DNA from: Acidimicrobiia bacterium
GTDB lineage: Bacteria > Actinomycetota > Acidimicrobiia > IMCC26256 > PALSA-610
Assembly: GCA_027494135.1 (NCBI GenBank)
Contig: JAOSJK010000001.1
Span: 475,378-539,377 of the forward strand
Reading direction: 5' to 3'
Length of the DNA: 64,000 nucleotides
The position numbers and the translations under genes were made by a program. The notes beneath the pieces were generated by a model. That model saw nothing but the letters and a program-made list of their open reading frames with translations, searched no databases and had not been told where the DNA came from. This document shows, in pieces, positions 35,320-44,078 of the stretch; the stretch's first letter is position 1; each line of letters opens with the position of its first letter.

Positions 35320-36294
35320 GTGCCGACCACCTTCGACGACGTGTGCGCCGCAGCAGTGCGACTGCGCGACCGCGTACACCACACCCCGGTCCTGACCTCA
35401 CCGCTGCTCGACGAGTGGCTCGGATTCCATGCGTTCCTCAAGGCCGAGCATCTGCAACGCAGCGGCTCCTTCAAGCTGCGCGGAGCGACGAATGCCGTCA
35501 TGACGATTGGAGATGATCTCGCGACGAGGGGTGTCGCGGCGCACTCGTCGGGGAATCACGCCGCGGCTCTCGCGCTCGCGGCGCGCGACCGCGGCATCGT
35601 GGCGCACGTCGTGATGCCCGCAGACGCCCCGGCTGCCAAGCGAGCGGCCGTAGACGGCTACGGAGCGCGTGTCGTGGAGTGTGAGCCGACAATCGCGGCG
35701 CGCGAGAACGCGCTGCGCCGCGTGCTCGAGGAGACCGGGGCCGTCGAGGTTCATCCGTACGACGACGACCGGGTGATAGCCGGAGCCGGCACCGCAGCGC
35801 TCGAGCTGCTCGAGGCGGTCCCGGGACTCGACGTCGTGATCGTGCCCGTAGGGGGAGGCGGACTACTCGCGGGCACCTCGATCGCCGCTCACGGCTTCGA
35901 TCCCGCCGTCCGTGTCATCGCCGGTGAGCCTGCCGGGGCCGACGACGCCGCCAGGTTGCTCGCGGTGGGGCGGCTCATTCCCTCGACCGCGCCCGACACC
36001 ATCGCCGACGGCCTCCTGACGTCGCTCTCTCCCCGGACCTTCGACGTCATCCGGAAGCACGTCGAGCGGATCGTGCCCGTAGGCGACGCCGAGACGATCT
36101 CCGCGATGCGCGTCCTGTGGGAGCGGATGAAGCAGGTGATCGAGCCGAGCTCGGCGGTCGCCGTGGCGGGCGCTCGCCTGGCGGGCCTCGACGGCCTGCG
36201 CGTCGGGATCGTCCTCTCCGGCGGCAACTGCGACCCGAGGCAGGTCCCCTGGGCCCTCGACCACCCGCGGCGCGCCGCACCGGACCTGTCCTAG
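35320..36294 (+). CDS. Threonine/serine dehydratase (PLP fold type II)
   Basis: A 324-aa cytoplasmic enzyme starting at GTG 35320. The PLP lysine lies in SGSFKLRGATNAV, the phosphate/substrate loop is SSGNHAAALALAA, and the glycine loop binding PLP phosphate is VPVGGGGLLAG. The C-terminal GIVLSGGNCD is typical. There is no regulatory ACT domain, so it resembles catabolic threonine dehydratase or serine racemase rather than biosynthetic IlvA. It would deaminate threonine to 2-oxobutanoate or serine to pyruvate; the exact preference is not decidable. It converges on the enoyl-CoA hydratase with a 4-bp overlap. Confidence 0.88.
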   Translation: MPTTFDDVCAAAVRLRDRVHHTPVLTSPLLDEWLGFHAFLKAEHLQRSGSFKLRGATNAVMTIGDDLATRGVAAHSSGNHAAALALAARDRGIVAHVVMPADAPAAKRAAVDGYGARVVECEPTIAARENALRRVLEETGAVEVHPYDDDRVIAGAGTAALELLEAVPGLDVVIVPVGGGGLLAGTSIAAHGFDPAVRVIAGEPAGADDAARLLAVGRLIPSTAPDTIADGLLTSLSPRTFDVIRKHVERIVPVGDAETISAMRVLWERMKQVIEPSSAVAVAGARLAGLDGLRVGIVLSGGNCDPRQVPWALDHPRRAAPDLS

Positions 36295-37063
36295 CGCCCC
36301 TCGAAGCTGGGGGTGCGCTTGTCGCCGAACGCCGCCATCCCCTCGCGCAGATCCTCGCTGGAGAAGGCACGCTCCTCGAGCCCGGCGATCTCTGCCAACG
36401 CATCGGGGGCGAGTGCCGTCGCCGCCGCGACGAGATTCAGAGAGCGCTTGTGACCCTGCACCGTGAGCGGAGCGAGGCCGGAGACCTCGCCCGCGAGATC
36501 GAGCGCCTCCGCGAGGGCGTCGCCTGCTAGTCGCTGCACGAGCCCCATGTGCACGGCCTCCTCGGCGGTCACCGTCCGGCCCGCCAGCAGGAAGTCGCGC
36601 GCCGCCCCCTGACCGACGAGGAGCGCCAGGCGCCAGATGTTCTTCGCGCTCAGGTGTATCCCCAACTTCCCGCCGGGGATCGCGAGAGCGCGCCGAGCGC
36701 GGCGACCCGCAGGTCGCACGCGACTGCGAGCTGCATGCCCGCGCCGATTGCGGGGCCGTTGATCGCGGCGATCACCGGGGAGGGATGGTCGACGATCGCG
36801 TCGAGCACCTTCTCGAAGGCCGGCCGGAACGTGTCGCCGCCGTGTCCTGCCTCGGCGGCCGAATCGGGCCCGAACCGCGTGACGAGGTCGGCTCCCGCGC
36901 AGAACGCGGAGCCGGCGCCGGTGATTACGACCGCCCGCATGCCGTAGCTCGCCGCGACGCGCTCCCTGAGCTCGACGCAGAGAGGACCGCTGAGCGCGTT
37001 GCGGCGCTCCTGACGGTCGATGGTGACGAGACCGACGTGTCCGCGTTCCTCGTAGTGGATCAT
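36291..37063 (-). CDS. Enoyl-CoA hydratase/isomerase family protein, one frameshift
   Basis: Crotonase-fold enzyme starting at ATG 37063, overlapping the previous hydratase stop by 4 bp. Features are VTIDRQERRNALS, the oxyanion-hole element GAGSAFCAGADL, and VIAAINGPAIGAGMQLAVACDLRVAA. The frame breaks near 36690 and resumes at AIPGGKLGIHLS; the C-terminus ends DKRTPSFEGR, as in other crotonase proteins. The acyl-CoA substrate is unknown. Paired with a paralogue (37060-37848) it suggests fatty-acid or side-chain beta-oxidation. Confidence 0.85.
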
Positions 37064-37848
37064 CGGCCCTTCCACTCCGGCTCGCGCTTCTCGACGAAGG
37101 CCCGGACACCCTCGGCGGCGTCCTCGGTCGTGGTCGTGATGGTCAGCATGTTCTGCAGGTACGCGAGCGCGTCGTCGGAGTCGGGCATCTCTAGCACGCG
37201 GTAGAACGAGTCCCGCCCCCAACGCATGATCAGCGGCGACTTCGACACCAACGACGCCGTCAGGTCGTCGACGGCAGCGTCGAGCGCGTCGGCTGGGACG
37301 ACCCGGTTCACGAACCCGATCCGCTCCGCCTCGTCGGCCTTGACGCGCCGACCCGTGGCCATCAGCTCGAGCGCCTTCTTCGGGGGCATCGACCTAAGTA
37401 TCGGCACTGTGATCATGTACGGCCAGAGCCCGACGTTGATCTCGGGAGTTCCGAACTGGGAGTCGTCCGACGCGATCACGTAGTCGCACGCGAGTGCCAG
37501 GCCGAACCCGCCCGCGAGCGCGTAGCCGCGCACCCGCGCGATCGTCGGCTTGCCCAGCCCGTACATCGCTCGGAAGACGTCGGCCAGAACTCCTCGTCCC
37601 TCGTGGACGGTGGCCGCGCCCGCGTTCTCGGCGATTCCGGTGAGGTCGGCGCCGGCGCAGAACGCCCTGTCGCCGGCGCCCGTGAGCACAAGCACCCTGA
37701 CCGAGTCGTCGGCCCGGGCCTCACGCAACGACTCGAGGAGGCCCCGCATCACCCCGTAGGACATCGAGTTGCGGCGCTCGGGGCGGTTTATCGTCACCCT
37801 CGCCACCGCGCCATCGACCTCGTAGAGCACTTCCGGGTTCCCTGTCAT
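37060..37848 (-). CDS. Enoyl-CoA hydratase/isomerase family protein
   Basis: A 262-aa crotonase-superfamily protein, intact, starting at ATG 37848. Motifs: VTINRPERRNSMS, oxyanion-hole TGAGDRAFCAGADL, and ARVRGYALAGGFGLALACDYVIAS. The catalytic glutamate region reads SQFGTPEINVGLWP, retaining the Glu of the GTPEI position while the second classical Glu is less clear, so isomerase or other crotonase chemistry is possible. It forms a two-gene operon with the downstream paralogue (ATGA overlap). Confidence 0.88.
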   Translation of the reverse strand: MTGNPEVLYEVDGAVARVTINRPERRNSMSYGVMRGLLESLREARADDSVRVLVLTGAGDRAFCAGADLTGIAENAGAATVHEGRGVLADVFRAMYGLGKPTIARVRGYALAGGFGLALACDYVIASDDSQFGTPEINVGLWPYMITVPILRSMPPKKALELMATGRRVKADEAERIGFVNRVVPADALDAAVDDLTASLVSKSPLIMRWGRDSFYRVLEMPDSDDALAYLQNMLTITTTTEDAAEGVRAFVEKREPEWKGR

Positions 37849-37912
37849 GCCGGGGCATGGTAGGGCTGGGAGATCCCGATCGCGAAGTCCCCGAGCCGGT
37901 ACCGTCTACCCG

Positions 37913-38734
37913 ATGGCCGTCGTCTTCGACGTGATGCTCGTCGGTGTCCTCGCAGCACTGCTGGTGCCGGCCCTGACGCGGGGCAGCTACAGCCGGCTCA
38001 CCGAGGGATGGAGGGTCTTCCCGCTCCTCGCGGCCGGGTTCGCCATCCAGACGGCGCTCGATGTCTTCGCGATCCCCGAGGAGCGATGGCACGACCTCGG
38101 CTTCGGAGCGCTCGTCGCGTCCTACGTACTCGTCCTCGGCTTCTGCGCAGGGAACCTCTTGAAGCGCGGTATGTCGATCGTCCTCATCGGGGTCGCCTGC
38201 AACGCGCTGGCGATCATCTTGAATCAGGGGATGCCGGTTGCGGTGCCCGACGACTGGGCGCGCGACGGCGGGATCGAGACGACGGTCAAGCACCATCCGC
38301 AGGAGCCGGGCGATCGCCTCACGGCTCTCGGCGACATGATCGTCCTGCGCGCTCCGACCGAGACGGTCCTGTCGTTCGGTGACCTGATCATGCTGGCAGG
38401 GCTCATCGACGTGAGCTTCCACGCGAGCCGGCGCCCCCGTTCGCGCCGCAGGCGCTCAACCGGGCCGGTCCGGCGCCCCGCGCCGGCGACGCATCACGGC
38501 GTTCGCGTCACGTCGCCGGAAGAGCCGGAGACTCCACCGGCAGACGTCGAGGCGATCACTCCCCCGCAGCCCGCGCAACCGGTCAGGCCCGCGATCGACC
38601 TGTCGGCATACGACCTGCCCACCCGCCGTGGCGACCGCGAGCTCGCGCTGGCCGTGCTGCGTCACCCTGCGAACGGACTCCGTGCCGACCCCTCAGGTGT
38701 TGGCCGGAGAGCCCTTCAGGAGAACCCGCTCTAG
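37913..38734 (+). CDS. DUF5317-like membrane protein with long basic/proline-rich tail
   Basis: About 273 residues. The first 175 form about four membrane segments with the DUF5317 pattern: VFDVMLVGVLAALLVP, LLAAGFAIQTALDVF, IGVACNALAIILNQGMPVAV and LTALGDMIVL. The rest is a hydrophilic tail rich in Arg and Pro. The last 14 codons overlap the convergent HD-domain gene, which may mean the real stop is earlier. Function is unknown; the family is widespread in actinobacteria and clostridia. Confidence 0.7.
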   Translation: MAVVFDVMLVGVLAALLVPALTRGSYSRLTEGWRVFPLLAAGFAIQTALDVFAIPEERWHDLGFGALVASYVLVLGFCAGNLLKRGMSIVLIGVACNALAIILNQGMPVAVPDDWARDGGIETTVKHHPQEPGDRLTALGDMIVLRAPTETVLSFGDLIMLAGLIDVSFHASRRPRSRRRRSTGPVRRPAPATHHGVRVTSPEEPETPPADVEAITPPQPAQPVRPAIDLSAYDLPTRRGDRELALAVLRHPANGLRADPSGVGRRALQENPL

Positions 38735-39886
38735 CGCGTCGAGAATCCTGGAGTCGTAGACGTAGCCGGGAGCGGAGTAGAGCTCCTCGATGGCCGATCC
38801 GTAGCGGACTGCCTCACCGCCGGTGAGGTCGTCGAAGTCGCTGGCGGCCTTCAGCACCTGGCTCGCCACGTGGTGCGCGGGCACCTGGCCGCGGCCCGCT
38901 CGGTGGTGTGTGTGCTGCACACCGGCGACGATGTCGCCCGCCGCCGAGAGCGGCGCGATGTTGCGGAGGATACCGGCCGTGACCTCGGCGACCTTCTCCT
39001 CGGCGTGCGGAGCCCCGAGGTGAGCCGGGTCATCGAGGATGACCTCACCCAGATGGTGCAGCAACGCGGCCGTCTCCATCTGCTCGAGCTGCTCGGCCGG
39101 CACATCGAGCTCCCGCCCAACGAGAAGCGCCGTCGCGGCCACGCGTCGCGCATGCCCGTCCCGGACGAGACCGCCGAGCTCGGGCGCCAGGGAGAGCGCC
39201 TCGATGGTCTGCCGGTGCGTCCGGCTGGCCGACTCGAGGCGGTCGAAGGCGTACCAGGCGGCGAGCAGCGGGATCGAGAAGAGCAAGGGGCCCCAGATCC
39301 CTACGTTCGTACCGCCGTGGACTCCGCCGTACCCGACGGCCATGAGCATCCCCGACGAGGTTATGGCCAACCATGCGGTCCTCTTGCGTGCACCGAGGGT
39401 CGTCGGTAGCCGCAGAACGGCTCGCAGGACCTCGTGAACCGTGACGACGGCCGCCGCCGCACACGTGAGGGCGATCAACAGGGTGGCCAGCGACTCCTCG
39501 TCGCTGATCAGTGAGTCCGCGATGCCGTAACCGCCCACGGCGGCGACAGCCGCAACACCGCGTATGAGAGCGCCGTAGAGCCGACGTCTCAGCGAGCGGG
39601 GTCCGGCGGCGATCAGGAGTGCGGCTACCTGTGCAGCGGCGAAGACACCGATCGCCGTCATCGGGCTGAACGATCTGACGAGCACGAGCAGCACGGCGTA
39701 CGAGAGAGGGATCCCTGTGCCTTCGCCGAGGCGCAGCACGAGCATCTCTCCGAGCACTACGCCCGCCGCCAGAAGGACGAGCGAGCCCGATCGACCGCCA
39801 CCATCCGCGATCCCGGCGATGGCGCCACCGATCAGGCCGACGGCCGCCACCAGAACGATGCGGGTGCGCCGCCCGCCGATCCTCAC
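38693..39886 (-). CDS. Membrane protein with degenerate HD domain
   Basis: A 397-residue protein starting at GTG 39886 (overlapping the upstream HD gene stop as GTGA). About eight N-terminal membrane segments precede a C-terminal HD-related domain that reads GHARRVAATALLVGRELD and ALLHHLGEVILDD. The canonical HD metal pair is HH here, and no GYP is visible, so phosphodiesterase activity is doubtful. It is the partner of the adjacent HD protein of the same layout, probably a tandem duplication in which one copy has become non-catalytic. Confidence 0.75.
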   Translation of the reverse strand: MRIGGRRTRIVLVAAVGLIGGAIAGIADGGGRSGSLVLLAAGVVLGEMLVLRLGEGTGIPLSYAVLLVLVRSFSPMTAIGVFAAAQVAALLIAAGPRSLRRRLYGALIRGVAAVAAVGGYGIADSLISDEESLATLLIALTCAAAAVVTVHEVLRAVLRLPTTLGARKRTAWLAITSSGMLMAVGYGGVHGGTNVGIWGPLLFSIPLLAAWYAFDRLESASRTHRQTIEALSLAPELGGLVRDGHARRVAATALLVGRELDVPAEQLEQMETAALLHHLGEVILDDPAHLGAPHAEEKVAEVTAGILRNIAPLSAAGDIVAGVQHTHHRAGRGQVPAHHVASQVLKAASDFDDLTGGEAVRYGSAIEELYSAPGYVYDSRILDALERVLLKGSPANT

Positions 39887-41220
39887 GAGGCTGTCGCCTC
39901 TTCGTGATGGGCGAGGTCGCCCAGCCCGGCCGACCCCAGTCCGGCGTCGGGAGGCGCGACCGCCCAGTCGTGCTCCACCTCCTCGTGGCCCGACCCGTAG
40001 CGCTCGCCTCGGCGCTCGATCGCCGAGATCAGGGACTCCACGCACTTCGTGTTGAACTGCGTGCCCGACTTGTCACGCAGCTCGGCGAAGGCGACTTCCT
40101 GGGAGAGCGCTCTGCGGTACGAGCGCGTCGACGTCATGGCGTCGAAGGCGTCGGCAACGGCAACGATGTGCGGCTCGATCGGGCCGTGCGCGTCCTCTGC
40201 GTCGAGGGCGTTGTGGTCTCCGGCGGACGCCGCGGCCAACGGCGCCAGGAAGTCGATGCGGTCCAACATCTGCACCGACACACCTTCGTGAGCGCGCACC
40301 CTCGCGTACTCCTCCGCCGTCAGCTTGCCCGGCTTGTTGAGCAGGTGATTGGGGACGACGAGCTTTCCTATGTCGTGCATCAGGGCGGCGAACCTGAGCC
40401 TCTCGAGGCGGGCGGGCATGAACTTCATCTCCTCGCCCGCATATCGGGCGAACCGCGCGACACGCTCTGCGTGACCGGCTGTGTACCTGTCCTTGGCCTC
40501 GAGCGCCTGGATCAGGACGTGAACCGTCGCCTCGTTGGCCTCCTTGACCCTCAGGTACGCAGCGAACATGTCGCGAGCGACGAGAATCGGCACGACGAGG
40601 AGCAGCACCACCGCCGGGCCGACGTCGAGGTACAGGCGACCCAGGAAGAGTCCGAGCAGGGCGAACGGGACCTGCTGGCCCCAGGCGGGGCCGATGTCAC
40701 CGACCATCTCGCGGACGGTCCGGGTGCCCTCGATCCTGAACGAGGCCGCGACGAGCAGCCAGTTCACCGCCACGAACGCGACCGTCGGGGGGATCGCCCA
40801 CAGGATCGCTGCGGGCATGGTGTCGGTGACCGCCTGCGGTGCACCTTGGTAGGTCAGCGCGGCGACGACCGTCGCGAGCCCTATGGTCGCCGAGTTGAAC
40901 GGTATCCATCCGCGCCTGCCCTTGTTGAGATGAGGCAGGTAGAGCCCTCCCGCAGCGCCTACGAGGAGCGGGCCGAGCAACGACGCCTGCTCGGCAAAGA
41001 CGACGATCGCCGCCATCTCGAGCATGAAGCCACCCGTGACGCGCATCCCGCCCGGGAGTGTGACGGCCCGGTGCTCGCTGAAGATCTCGAGCGCACCGAA
41101 GAGGGCCAGAGGCAGCAGAGCCGGTGCCGGCTCGGTCAACCCGAGGGCCACGGCAACGACCGCGAGCGCGCCTAGCACGACCGCCGTGAACCATCGCAGC
41201 TGCTGGGGGAAGTTCGACAC
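39883..41220 (-). CDS. Membrane HD-GYP-like phosphohydrolase without the GYP motif
   Basis: A 445-aa protein: about eight membrane segments (a MASE-like sensor region), a helical linker (DMFAAYLRVKEANEATVHVL) and an HD domain with GHAERVARFARYAGEE, ALMHDIGKLVVPNHLLNKPGKLTAEEY and HEGVSVQMLD. In HD-GYP enzymes the next motif is HHExxDGxGYP; here it reads AGDHNALDAEDAHGP, then IVAVADAFDAMTSTRSYR as usual. HD-GYP proteins hydrolyse c-di-GMP; with the GYP loop altered, the substrate is uncertain. It is followed by a degenerate paralogue and preceded by a 29-codon peptide gene. Confidence 0.82.
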   Translation of the reverse strand: MSNFPQQLRWFTAVVLGALAVVAVALGLTEPAPALLPLALFGALEIFSEHRAVTLPGGMRVTGGFMLEMAAIVVFAEQASLLGPLLVGAAGGLYLPHLNKGRRGWIPFNSATIGLATVVAALTYQGAPQAVTDTMPAAILWAIPPTVAFVAVNWLLVAASFRIEGTRTVREMVGDIGPAWGQQVPFALLGLFLGRLYLDVGPAVVLLLVVPILVARDMFAAYLRVKEANEATVHVLIQALEAKDRYTAGHAERVARFARYAGEEMKFMPARLERLRFAALMHDIGKLVVPNHLLNKPGKLTAEEYARVRAHEGVSVQMLDRIDFLAPLAAASAGDHNALDAEDAHGPIEPHIVAVADAFDAMTSTRSYRRALSQEVAFAELRDKSGTQFNTKCVESLISAIERRGERYGSGHEEVEHDWAVAPPDAGLGSAGLGDLAHHEEATAS

Positions 41221-41291
41221 GCTGCTCTCTTATCGGCAGTTCTCGTCCTCGGGAGAGAGGCGGCAAGACCGCGGGCCGTGGTTCTTCAGGT

Positions 41292-41381
41292 TCAGCCGCG
41301 AGTGACGTGGGCGCCACCCGCTAGCAGAAGTGCCATCAGGCTCGTCGCGAGTGCGGCGATACGGACATAGGTCGTCTTCAT
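41292..41381 (-). CDS. 29-aa hydrophobic peptide upstream of the HD-domain pair
   Basis: Start ATG 41381 is preceded by AAGGGGG about 8-14 bp upstream. The peptide begins MKTTYVRIAALATSLMAL and ends LAGGAHVTRG: a short basic N-terminus, one hydrophobic helix and a small polar tail. It could be a small membrane protein or an export-signal-like peptide. It lies 71 bp upstream of the HD-GYP-like gene on the same strand, so co-expression is likely. No homologue is recognised. Confidence 0.5.
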   Translation of the reverse strand: MKTTYVRIAALATSLMALLLAGGAHVTRG

Positions 41382-41842
41382 TGAGCATCCCCCTTGCGAT
41401 TCCACGATTCCGCCGTGTCCGCTATGGACGACGGTCCGCACGCTCCGCTCGGGGTTTGGTCAGGTCACGACCCGGGGCCTTGCCGTCTGCTCTCCCAGGA
41501 GATGGGCTATCTATCCGTCTTCACGCCTCCTGCTCGCCTCGACTCGCCCGCAGGCACCGTTCCCGGCGGGCCGTATCCCAGTAGGCCGTATCCGAGCGGG
41601 CCGGATCCCGGGGGTTCGGACTCCCGGCGCCGCTCCGGACGGCGACGATAGCCAACGAGAGTTCACATCAGCCACACCAGTCTCACGCCTACGCTCTCTC
41701 CGCGCAAGGGGTTCTTGCCGGGCGCCGATTGCCGCGCCCGACGCCGACGGTGGTCGTAGGCTCCGACATAGCCGTAGGTCCTGCCACAGCCCTCGAAGTC
41801 GCCGATGCCCGCGCCGCGGCGACCGGACCACCGGGGAGACCA
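41382..41842. other. 461-bp intergenic region upstream of the HD operon, possible structured leader
   Basis: No supported gene. On the minus strand the leader of the 29-aa peptide gene contains several short GC-rich stems and AACGG/GACGGCAAGG-type purine runs. Direct repeats related to GGGCCGTATCCC occur three times between 41567 and 41612. The length and the downstream c-di-GMP-type HD genes invite a riboswitch hypothesis, but I could not match a known consensus. The plus-strand promoter of the 41843 gene must also be here. Confidence 0.35.
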
Positions 41843-42528
41843 TGGAAGACGCCGAGACCGTTGACAACGGGGAGACCCTCGACGACTCCTACCTGATAGA
41901 GATCGAGCGGGAGCTCTGCAGGCTCGACGAGGTCTCGATCGCGCGCATCGTGGCTGATTCGGTCGGACGGATCACCGAGGTGCATATCCTCGCGAACCCC
42001 GGTAAACACCCAAAGCAGATCGTTCGCGACATACAGTCGATCGCGCTCGCCTCGTTCGGCGTGGAGATCGACCGGCGAGTCGTGTCGGTCGTCCAGCTCG
42101 GTCGCGACGGCGACCCGCTCCCCACCGATCAGCTGTTCCGTCCCACGATCGGCGGCATCACCGCCGAGTCCAGCGGGCTGCGGAGCCTCGTGCGCGTCAC
42201 CCTGAGCCACGACGGCGCCGAGGTCGTCGGGTTCGCCGAAGGGTCGGTGGCCAGCACCGCACGCCACCGACTCGTCGCCACAGCGACCGTCGACGCGCTC
42301 CGCCAGATCGAGCCATCGGCAGCCTGCCTCGATGCGGAGCATGCCGAGGTGGTGCGCGCCGGTGGACGCGACGTCGCGGTGGTCACCATGGTCTTCGTCG
42401 TCCCGCCGCACGAGCAGGTGGTCTCGGGGTCGGCGATCGTGCGGGCCCACCAGGAGGCCGACGCCGTCGCGCGTGCCGTCCTCGACGCGACCAATCGGCG
42501 CCTGGCACGCGTCTCCATCCGCTCGTAG
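41843..42528 (+). CDS. Conserved hypothetical protein with repeated beta-alpha-beta pattern
   Basis: A 228-aa soluble, acidic protein starting at ATG 41843. The first half has RITEVHILANPGKHPKQIVRDIQSIALASFGVEIDRRVVSVVQL, an alternating pattern of strand, helix and strand. The second half repeats a similar layout (RVTLSHDGAEVVGFAEGS; RHRLVATATVDALRQI; GRDVAVVTMVFVVP; VARAVLDATNRRL), vaguely like the regulatory domain of 2-isopropylmalate synthase. I do not recognise a named family. It is divergent from the HD-domain operon and may belong to the same regulatory unit. Confidence 0.6.
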
Positions 42529-42601
42529 CAGCCATCTCGGCGCAGTCGCTTGCGGCACCCCTGCCTCGGACATCTCACCCGGGTGCGGTTATCTTCGATC
42601 C

Positions 42602-43690
42602 GTGCCCCCCGTAGCGACCGTGGTCTCGTACCGTCTCGGCGGCGCCGACGGGGGTGTCGGTCGAGGCGGCCAAGTGGTCGGGGGCGCTGCGCCGGCTCGG
42701 GTTCGAGGTTCGGCGCGTCGCCGGCGAGATCGGGGGGCCGGCCGAGTCGGGCGACACCGTGCTGCCCGGTCTGTCCATCGACTCCGAAGACGGCCCCTCG
42801 ATCGACGTCTCGGTCGTTGCAGCCGCTCTCGAGGGATCCGACCTCGTGATCGCGGAGAACATCTGCTCGCTCCCCCTGAACGTCTCGGCGTCGCGCGCCG
42901 TAGCCGCCGCACTGGATGCACACACGGGTCGCGTCGTGATCCATCATCACGACCTCCCCTGGCAGCGCAGGCACCTCACCGAGTACGAGGCGGAGTTCCC
43001 GCCGCGACCCGATGGAGCCCTGCACGTGACCGTGAACCTCCGATCCCGGCACGAGCTCGAGGGCGCGGCTACGGGCGGGTCGCGACCGTCTACAACCGAT
43101 TCGACCTCGACGTCCCGACTGGTGATCGGGCCGGGACGAGAGCGGGACTCGGCTTCGGCACCGACGACGTCGTCGTCTTCCAGCCCGCCCGCGCGATCGA
43201 GCGGAAGAACGTACCCGGTGGCGTGCGCTTCGCCGGCGCCCTCGCCGAGTGTGTCACCGGCGGGATGGTCCGCTACTGGCTCTCCGGTCCCGCAGAGGAC
43301 GGGTACGGGCCGACCCTCGATCGCGTCCTCGCCCGCGCAACCGTCGACGTGACCCTCGGCCGGACACCCTCGGCGGCCGACGCATACGCCGCCTGCGACG
43401 TAGTCGTCTTCCCTTCGACCTGGGAGGGGTTCGGCAACCCGACCATCGAGTCGGTCGTCACACGTCGCCCCTTGGCGGCTGCTCGCTACCCGGTCCTGGC
43501 CGAGATCACCGCTCACGGCCTCCAGTTCTTCGACCTGGACCAGGTGGCCGAGGTGGCGCGCTTCCTCGAGGAGCCGAACGAGGCGCGACTCGACGCGAAC
43601 CTCCGCCGTGCGAGGACGGCCTTCTCCCTGACCGACCTCCCTGAGACGCTCACGGAGATCTTCGAGACCCACGGCTGGTGGTCGTGGTGA
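42602..43690 (+). CDS. Glycosyltransferase family 4-like, two frameshifts
   Basis: A GT-B fold glycosyltransferase of about 363 residues starting at GTG 42602. The N-terminal domain shows VSVEAAKWSGALRRLGFEVRRVAGEIGG and VVIHHHDLPWQR; the C-terminal domain shows VATVYNRFDLD, FQPARAIERKNV, and the donor-binding ACDVVVFPSTWEGFGNPTIESV with the acidic EGFGNPxxE motif. Breaks occur near 42645 and 43070. The donor and acceptor are unknown. It overlaps the small membrane protein gene that follows by 4 bp. Confidence 0.8.
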   Translation: MPPVATVVSYRLGGADGGVGRGGQVVGGAAPARVRGSARRRRDRGAGRVGRHRAARSVHRLRRRPLDRRLGRCSRSRGIRPRDRGEHLLAPPERLGVARRSRRTGCTHGSRRDPSSRPPLAAQAPHRVRGGVPAATRWSPARDREPPIPARARGRGYGRVATVYNRFDLDVPTGDRAGTRAGLGFGTDDVVVFQPARAIERKNVPGGVRFAGALAECVTGGMVRYWLSGPAEDGYGPTLDRVLARATVDVTLGRTPSAADAYAACDVVVFPSTWEGFGNPTIESVVTRRPLAAARYPVLAEITAHGLQFFDLDQVAEVARFLEEPNEARLDANLRRARTAFSLTDLPETLTEIFETHGWWSW

Positions 43691-43962
43691 GCGACGGAGT
43701 CGACCCGGCACCCGACCCCGTAGCCGCAAAGCGGGCACGGATCGCCGCGACGGTGAAGGTCGCCAAGCGCGCCGGCTACGGCGCACTCCTTCTCTCCATC
43801 GTCGCGTTCGCCATCGCCGTCGCCACCGGGTTCCCGCCGTGGCTGATCGGGGTCGCGGTGGTCGGCCTAGGAGCCTTCTGCGTGATCGCTCCGGTGCCGA
43901 TCATCCTCGGCTACGGGCTCAGGGCGGCCGCCAGGGAGGAGCGTGGCGGGCGCGGGCACTGA
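43687..43962 (+). CDS. Small two-span membrane protein
   Basis: A 91-aa protein starting at GTG 43687, whose start overlaps the glycosyltransferase stop. A basic N-terminal region is followed by two membrane helices (YGALLLSIVAFAIAVATGF; LIGVAVVGLGAFCVIAPVPIILGYGL) and a charged tail. Similar small proteins are common in actinobacteria; no function is assigned. Confidence 0.65.
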   Translation: MSDGVDPAPDPVAAKRARIAATVKVAKRAGYGALLLSIVAFAIAVATGFPPWLIGVAVVGLGAFCVIAPVPIILGYGLRAAAREERGGRGH

Positions 43963-44078
43963 CCCACCGCCTGCTTCCGGTGCCCGCACGCGCCGGGCGG
44001 CGCGCTGCGGCCGCATGCAATCAGACGTCTACGCTGCCAGGCTGTTCGCTGCTGAGCCAGACCGAGGGAGAGCCCGAC

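Noticed and set aside
41490-41505. A fifth copy of the 47-bp repeat (GAGATGGG occurs here)
   Set aside because: Only the first 8 bases match; there is no GACCCATCTC arm 37 bp downstream.
41382-41842. c-di-GMP (GEMM) riboswitch before the HD genes
   Set aside because: Some short purine runs look suggestive, but I could not align the conserved core and pairing reliably, so it is kept only as a hypothesis of a structured leader.
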